A model generated the notes under the pieces. It ran no database searches and was not told where the DNA came from. It saw nothing but the letters and a program-made list of their open reading frames with translations. The translations under genes and the position numbers were made by a program. Of a stretch of DNA of 54,276 bases, positions 50,520 to 54,276 are shown piece after piece. Source of the stretch: Anaerolinea sp. (GTDB lineage Bacteria; Chloroflexota; Anaerolineae; Aggregatilineales; UBA2796); contig JACSRJ010000183.1 of NCBI GenBank assembly GCA_014879835.1, positions 1-54,276 of the forward strand, written 5' to 3'. Numbering within the stretch: the stretch's first letter is position 1; each line of letters starts with the position of its first letter.

Positions 50520-51707
50520 GTGTCTGTATCTGTCCCTCTCACCGCTTCGTATGATGTTGCCGATCTTCGTCAAAAAGAGTTCCCCGTCAGCGCCAAGGTT
50601 GCCTATCTGAACCATGCGGGGACATCTCCCTTGCCCCGCCGCAGCCATGAGGCCATGTCTCGCCTCAGCGAAGGCTTAATGCTTGATCCCACTGAGACGT
50701 TTCCGGCATTAATGGAAAAGATGCACGAACTTCAAGAGTCTCTGCGCACCCTGATCAACGCCCCTTCCGCAGAGGATATCGCCCTTGTCCAAAGCACCTC
50801 GTTGGCGATCAATCTCGCGGCTGGCTCACTGCCGTGGGAACGGGGACAAAACCTGATTTTTTATGCTTCGGAATTTCCTTCTAACGCCTATCCGTGGATG
50901 CATTTTGCGCAACAACACGGAGTCGAGGTGCGTCTGGTGGGTGCAGGCACCCCGGGACTGACCTTAGATATGGTGGAGCGCGCTGCTGACAGCAAGACCC
51001 GTCTGGTGGCGGCCAGTGCGGTGCAGTTCTTTAGTGGACACCGCACCGATCTTCAGGCGATTGGGGATTTTTGCCACCAGCGGGGCATCCTCTTTTCGGT
51101 TGATGCGATCCAGTCCGTCGCCCACAGCCCGATTGATGTCCAAAAGATGCACATTGATATTTGCGCTTCTGGGGGGCAAAAGTCGCTCATGGGCCCGATG
51201 GGTTTAGGGTTCCTTTATGTACGTCGTGAACTCTGTGAGCACATGTCCCCGGTTTTTGTCTCAGACAACAGTACCGTCGATTGGATGCACTGGCTCAAAT
51301 ATGATCTGACTCCACTGCCCGGCGCGGGGCGTTTTGGCACCGGCACCTTCAACGCCATTGGTGTGGCGGGGCTGCTTGAGAGTGTCAAACTGCTGCAAGG
51401 CTTGGGCATCCCCGCCATTGATACCTATACCACGGCCCTGATCAGCGACGCCAAAAAGAAACTTGAAGCAGATGGTTATGAGGTGGTCACCCCCGCCGAT
51501 CATGGCCCTATTGTTACCTTCCGGGCGGCCCCCGATGATGCCGGCACCACCCAGATCATCAATGCCCTTCAAAAGCAGCATGTGCATGTAGTTAAACACT
51601 GGGACGCGCCCAAAACAGCGCATATCCGTGCTTCTGTCCACTGTTACAATACCGTTGAAGATATTGATCGCCTGATTGAGGCTTTAAGAGAGGTTAAAAA
51701 ATCATGA
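50520..51707 (+). CDS. Class V aminotransferase / cysteine desulfurase-like PLP enzyme
   Basis: A 395-residue fold-type I PLP enzyme. AYLNHAGTSPLPRRS is the N-terminal substrate loop, LVQSTSLAINLAAGSL the phosphate-binding region, SVDAIQSVAHSP the cofactor Asp motif and SGGQKSLMGPMGLGF the Schiff-base Lys221. The C-terminus (HIRASVHCYNTVEDIDRLIEAL) fits SufS/Csd/isopenicillin-epimerase-like family members. It lacks the conserved cysteine loop of a strict desulfurase, so an aminotransferase or lyase role is equally possible. GTG start with AAGGA upstream. Translation couples to the AAA+ gene (ATGA, 51704-51707). Confidence 0.9.
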   Translation: MSVSVPLTASYDVADLRQKEFPVSAKVAYLNHAGTSPLPRRSHEAMSRLSEGLMLDPTETFPALMEKMHELQESLRTLINAPSAEDIALVQSTSLAINLAAGSLPWERGQNLIFYASEFPSNAYPWMHFAQQHGVEVRLVGAGTPGLTLDMVERAADSKTRLVAASAVQFFSGHRTDLQAIGDFCHQRGILFSVDAIQSVAHSPIDVQKMHIDICASGGQKSLMGPMGLGFLYVRRELCEHMSPVFVSDNSTVDWMHWLKYDLTPLPGAGRFGTGTFNAIGVAGLLESVKLLQGLGIPAIDTYTTALISDAKKKLEADGYEVVTPADHGPIVTFRAAPDDAGTTQIINALQKQHVHVVKHWDAPKTAHIRASVHCYNTVEDIDRLIEALREVKKS

Positions 51708-53059
51708 GCGCACCTAACCGCCCGCCGATGCCTCAGACGCCGCCTCCGGGCGCACCGCCGCGCCAGCAAGGGCCTTGGATGCCGCCTTCGGTACGCAGCA
51801 TTGAGGACACCGGATTGAATCTGATTTCGATCTCTGATCTGGTTATCAAGGTCTTATACTTCAGTGGGTTGCTTACCGGGCAGCGGGTCGCGGAACTGGT
51901 CAAGCTCCCGTTTGTGGGGGTAATCGATGGAGTCATGGAGTTTCTTAAACGCAGCAAATATGTGGAGGTGGTGGGACAAAGCGGCTTTGGTGAGGCTGGT
52001 TCCCAGTATAAAATCTCCGGTCTAGGGACGGACAAGGCCAAAGAAGTGCTAGAGCGCAGCCGCTACGCGGGCGAGTGCCCCGTTACCTATGATCAGTATG
52101 TGGCGGCCATGAAGGCCCAGAGCCGTTCACGGATGACAGCTACCCCGGATGTGATGAAAAAAGCGCTGGGGCATCTGGTGATCTCAGAGCGGATGTACGA
52201 GAAGGTGGGCGCGGCCTTCAATTCGGGCAAATCCATGTTCCTGTGGGGGCCACCCGGCAACGGCAAAACAACCATCTCAGAAGCGGTAGGACGCATCGTC
52301 CTCGGCGCGGATCTGTGGATTCCTTACGCCTTTGATGTTGATGGGCAGGTGATCCGGGTCTTTGACAATGTGAACCACGAAGTCCTTGAGACCCCAGAAT
52401 TGGAGACTGGCGGCCAGCAGGGACGCCCCACCGGGGTCAAGCGTGATCCCCGCTGGATACGCATCCGCCGCCCCATGATCATCGTCGGCGGTGAACTGAC
52501 CATGGCCGGTTTGGACTTGATCTATGACCCCATCAACAAATACTATGAAGCGCCTTTTCAGGTCAAAAGCAACGGGGGTCTGTTCCTGATTGACGACTTT
52601 GGACGCCAGCAAGCACGCCCCCGCGACTTGCTCAACCGCTGGATTGTGCCCCTTGAAAAGGGGGTGGATTACCTCACGCTTGCCACTGGGCGCAAGATCG
52701 AAATGCCCTTTAACGTGCTGATCGTGTTCTCCACCAACATTGATCCCTCCGATCTGGTCGATGAGGCGTTCCTCCGCCGTATCCGCCACAAGATCGAAGT
52801 AGGTGATCCTTCACCGAAGGAATTCATCGAGATTTTCAAGCGGGCTTGTGAGGCCAAACGGGTGCCTTATGATGAGTCTGGGTTGAAGTACTTGATTCAG
52901 GAATGGTATGTGAAAAAGGAACGTAAATATCGAGCGGTGCATCCCCGTGACATTCTGGATCAGTTGATCGATATTGCCCGTTATATGAATCGCCCGCCCC
53001 AGATGACCCCCGATCTGATCGACCGGGCGTGCGATTCCTACTTTGTGATGCTCTCATGA
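51704..53059 (+). CDS. AAA+ ATPase with N-terminal winged-helix-like domain
   Basis: 451 residues. A Pro-rich leader (~1-30), then a winged-helix-like domain (~35-130; LLTGQRVAELVKLPFVGVIDGVMEFLKRSKYVEVVGQ), then an AAA+ module: Walker A GPPGNGKTT (~181), Walker B LFLIDDFG (~295), sensor VFSTNIDPSDL and an arginine finger-like FLRRIRHKIE. The C-terminal lid has YRAVHPRDILDQLIDIARYM. The substrate is unknown; such ATPases with HTH heads occur in Chloroflexota and a few other groups without a fixed role. The gene overlaps both neighbours by 4 bases (ATGA), an unusually tight trio. Confidence 0.9.
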   Translation: MSAPNRPPMPQTPPPGAPPRQQGPWMPPSVRSIEDTGLNLISISDLVIKVLYFSGLLTGQRVAELVKLPFVGVIDGVMEFLKRSKYVEVVGQSGFGEAGSQYKISGLGTDKAKEVLERSRYAGECPVTYDQYVAAMKAQSRSRMTATPDVMKKALGHLVISERMYEKVGAAFNSGKSMFLWGPPGNGKTTISEAVGRIVLGADLWIPYAFDVDGQVIRVFDNVNHEVLETPELETGGQQGRPTGVKRDPRWIRIRRPMIIVGGELTMAGLDLIYDPINKYYEAPFQVKSNGGLFLIDDFGRQQARPRDLLNRWIVPLEKGVDYLTLATGRKIEMPFNVLIVFSTNIDPSDLVDEAFLRRIRHKIEVGDPSPKEFIEIFKRACEAKRVPYDESGLKYLIQEWYVKKERKYRAVHPRDILDQLIDIARYMNRPPQMTPDLIDRACDSYFVMLS

Positions 53060-54132
53060 GACGCTCGCTTTGGGCCGCAGTCCTGATGACGCTGGTGATG
53101 ATCGCGGTGGGGATCATCAGTGCCAGCGCAGCCCCTCCAGCCCAGACGGGGGATGGGGCTGCCACCGCGACTGCACGCGCTTTGAATCTGGCGACACTCA
53201 CCACCCGCCCCACCCCGACTCCGCTGGTGTATGCGATTCGGGCGGGGCAAACACGGGTGTTGAAGATCCTCGTTGATCCCAATGGAATCAGCGCGATTGG
53301 GGTGGACAGCACCGGGCGAATCTATGTAGGCAACGGTACCGATAGGGTATATGTCCTTGGCCCCGATCTGGAGACGGTGCGCACATTTGGGGCCATCCAA
53401 CCCTACGCGATCACCGTCACCAAACGCGATGAAGTGCTGGTCTCGCAGCGCAATCAAGTGATGATCAGCGCTTATGACCCCGAAGGTAAATATCTGCGTG
53501 AATTCTGGTCCTACCCCAACGCTCAGCTTGAGACCATGGCGGCTGCGCCCGATGGTACTGTATATGTGCTGTGGCAGACTCTCTACACGCCTCGGGTGGC
53601 CAACCTGACCCGGCTTGACGCTCAAGGCAATGTGATTTACTCAAGGGAGTTTGGCCGCGCCCGTGACGGTGTAGGTGCAGTTCACAGCGTCTCAGCCGCG
53701 CCCGATGGCAAACGAATCAGCATCACCTTTAGCGGCTTTGAACAAACCGTTGGGGACACGATCTCCATCCTGCGTGATTACAGCGTTGAAGGCGATCCGA
53801 TCTTCAATGACGCGACTCTGATCTTTGACAGCCCCTTGTATGCGCCCACTTTGGCCCTGCGTCTGGCCGATAACTCGCTGGTGCTGTTCACCGATAACGC
53901 CGTAGGCTGGTGGACGTCTGACCGCAAGCCTCGAATCATCCTTGGTGGGTATGTGCTGCGGGCGGGCAGTTTACAGCAGTTTTCGAGGGCCCGGCGGGGT
54001 GGGATGGCCCTCCGCCCTGACGGCTACTCAGCAGCCTATGCGGAAGTGAATATTGATGGGGAACTTTTGGTGGGGATTGTGAGCTTTGAGGATTATTCTG
54101 GGCGAAGCCCAACACCCACCCCTGCGAACTGA
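53056..54132 (+). CDS. Secreted beta-propeller-like protein
   Basis: 358 residues. A signal peptide (SLWAAVLMTLVMIAVGIISASAAPPA) and a Thr/Pro-rich linker precede repeated beta segments of propeller type: ISAIGVDSTGRIYVGNGTDRVYVLGPD, YAITVTKRDEVLVSQRNQVMISAYDPEG, METMAAAPDGTVYVLWQ, and SVSAAPDGKRISITFSG. No lipobox or catalytic motif is seen. It ends with a short ...SGRSPTPTPAN. The ATG at 53056 is fixed by the ATGA overlap with the AAA+ gene, making a secreted partner of a cytoplasmic ATPase pair. Role unknown, perhaps a sensor or anchor. Confidence 0.85.
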   Translation: MRRSLWAAVLMTLVMIAVGIISASAAPPAQTGDGAATATARALNLATLTTRPTPTPLVYAIRAGQTRVLKILVDPNGISAIGVDSTGRIYVGNGTDRVYVLGPDLETVRTFGAIQPYAITVTKRDEVLVSQRNQVMISAYDPEGKYLREFWSYPNAQLETMAAAPDGTVYVLWQTLYTPRVANLTRLDAQGNVIYSREFGRARDGVGAVHSVSAAPDGKRISITFSGFEQTVGDTISILRDYSVEGDPIFNDATLIFDSPLYAPTLALRLADNSLVLFTDNAVGWWTSDRKPRIILGGYVLRAGSLQQFSRARRGGMALRPDGYSAAYAEVNIDGELLVGIVSFEDYSGRSPTPTPAN

Positions 54133-54169
54133 GAGGCTGTTTAACCCTAATCCCTGCCCCTTCCCCTGA

Positions 54170-54276
54170 TTTTAGGCTGAGGGGGTGACAGTAGGTTTGC
54201 CCTCATCCCCCCCTACCCCCCGCTTCTCCCGCAAGCGGTAGAAGGGGGGAATCGGATTCTTGAGGGGTAGACCCCT
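54170..54276. repeat. Family B dispersed repeat at the right edge
   Basis: After the last gene there is a clear family B copy: TGAGGGGGTGACAGTAGGTT, a CCCTCATCC C-run, an imperfect hairpin CTTCTCCCGC/GCGGTAGAAG (54223-54245) and GGGGGGAATCGGATTCTTGA ending at the window edge, so it is cut off. Confidence 0.6.

Overview
The window looks like a chromosomal stretch of a Chloroflexota bacterium, probably of Anaerolineae type. This is inferred from protein styles alone: a WXG100 remnant of the kind common in that phylum, a multi-membrane-span module with an RYRLWDID segment fused to a Ser/Thr kinase, a deazaflavin/F420-type reductase, a menaquinone pathway, a pyrophosphate-type phosphofructokinase, a YcgQ/YcgR-like membrane pair and a PucC-like (BCD family) transporter. 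I saw no rRNA, tRNA, CRISPR array, integrase or intact transposase. Most of the DNA is ordinary chromosome, with short dispersed GC-rich repeats filling most of the larger intergenic gaps.

Layout. 1-4.9 kb: a partial gene convergent with recA; recA follows a PadR-type regulator behind a promoter carrying a LexA-like site; then a membrane Ser/Thr kinase. 4.9-11.5 kb: leuD; a deazaflavin reductase overlapping a divergent purA; a frameshifted WXG100 remnant; a methyltransferase; an O-antigen-ligase-like membrane protein; an M50 protease; a DUF951 protein. 11.9-17.9 kb: an OmpR-type response regulator, a double-FHA protein and a GNAT protein; then an AEC transporter, a sugar kinase/histidine phosphatase pair and a divergent mannonate-type SDR. 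18.3-23.4 kb: a receiver protein, a membrane-anchored baseplate-J-like protein overlapping ruvX, a Nudix hydrolase, and a methyltransferase/TPR pair.

23.4-30.4 kb, carbohydrate metabolism: a LacI repressor with its operator, a GH4 glycosidase and a BadF-type sugar kinase in one operon; a PPi-type phosphofructokinase; a GH13 alpha-glucosidase. 30.6-33.7 kb: PadR-modA-modB with no ATPase gene, and a TetR regulator with a clear operator. 33.8-41.7 kb: menF-menD-menB-menE-menH followed by the PucC-like transporter. 41.8-44.0 kb: a secreted decaheme cytochrome made of two five-heme halves, with calcium-loop-like segments. 44.4-48.5 kb: a YcgQ/permease pair, a membrane-anchored propeller protein and a TipA-like MerR regulator with a 19-bp-spacer promoter. 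48.9-54.1 kb: a triple-LysM protein, a glycerophosphodiesterase, and a tightly overlapping trio of class V aminotransferase, AAA+ ATPase and secreted propeller protein.

Points most worth following: the duplicated five-heme cytochrome, the aminotransferase/AAA+/propeller trio, the WXG100 remnant, the inverted repeat covering the ribosome binding site of the PucC-like gene, the candidate SOS box at the padR-recA promoter, and the dispersed repeat families. Several start codons were moved from the longest ORF because of ribosome binding sites or 4-bp ATGA overlaps; the reasons are in each entry.
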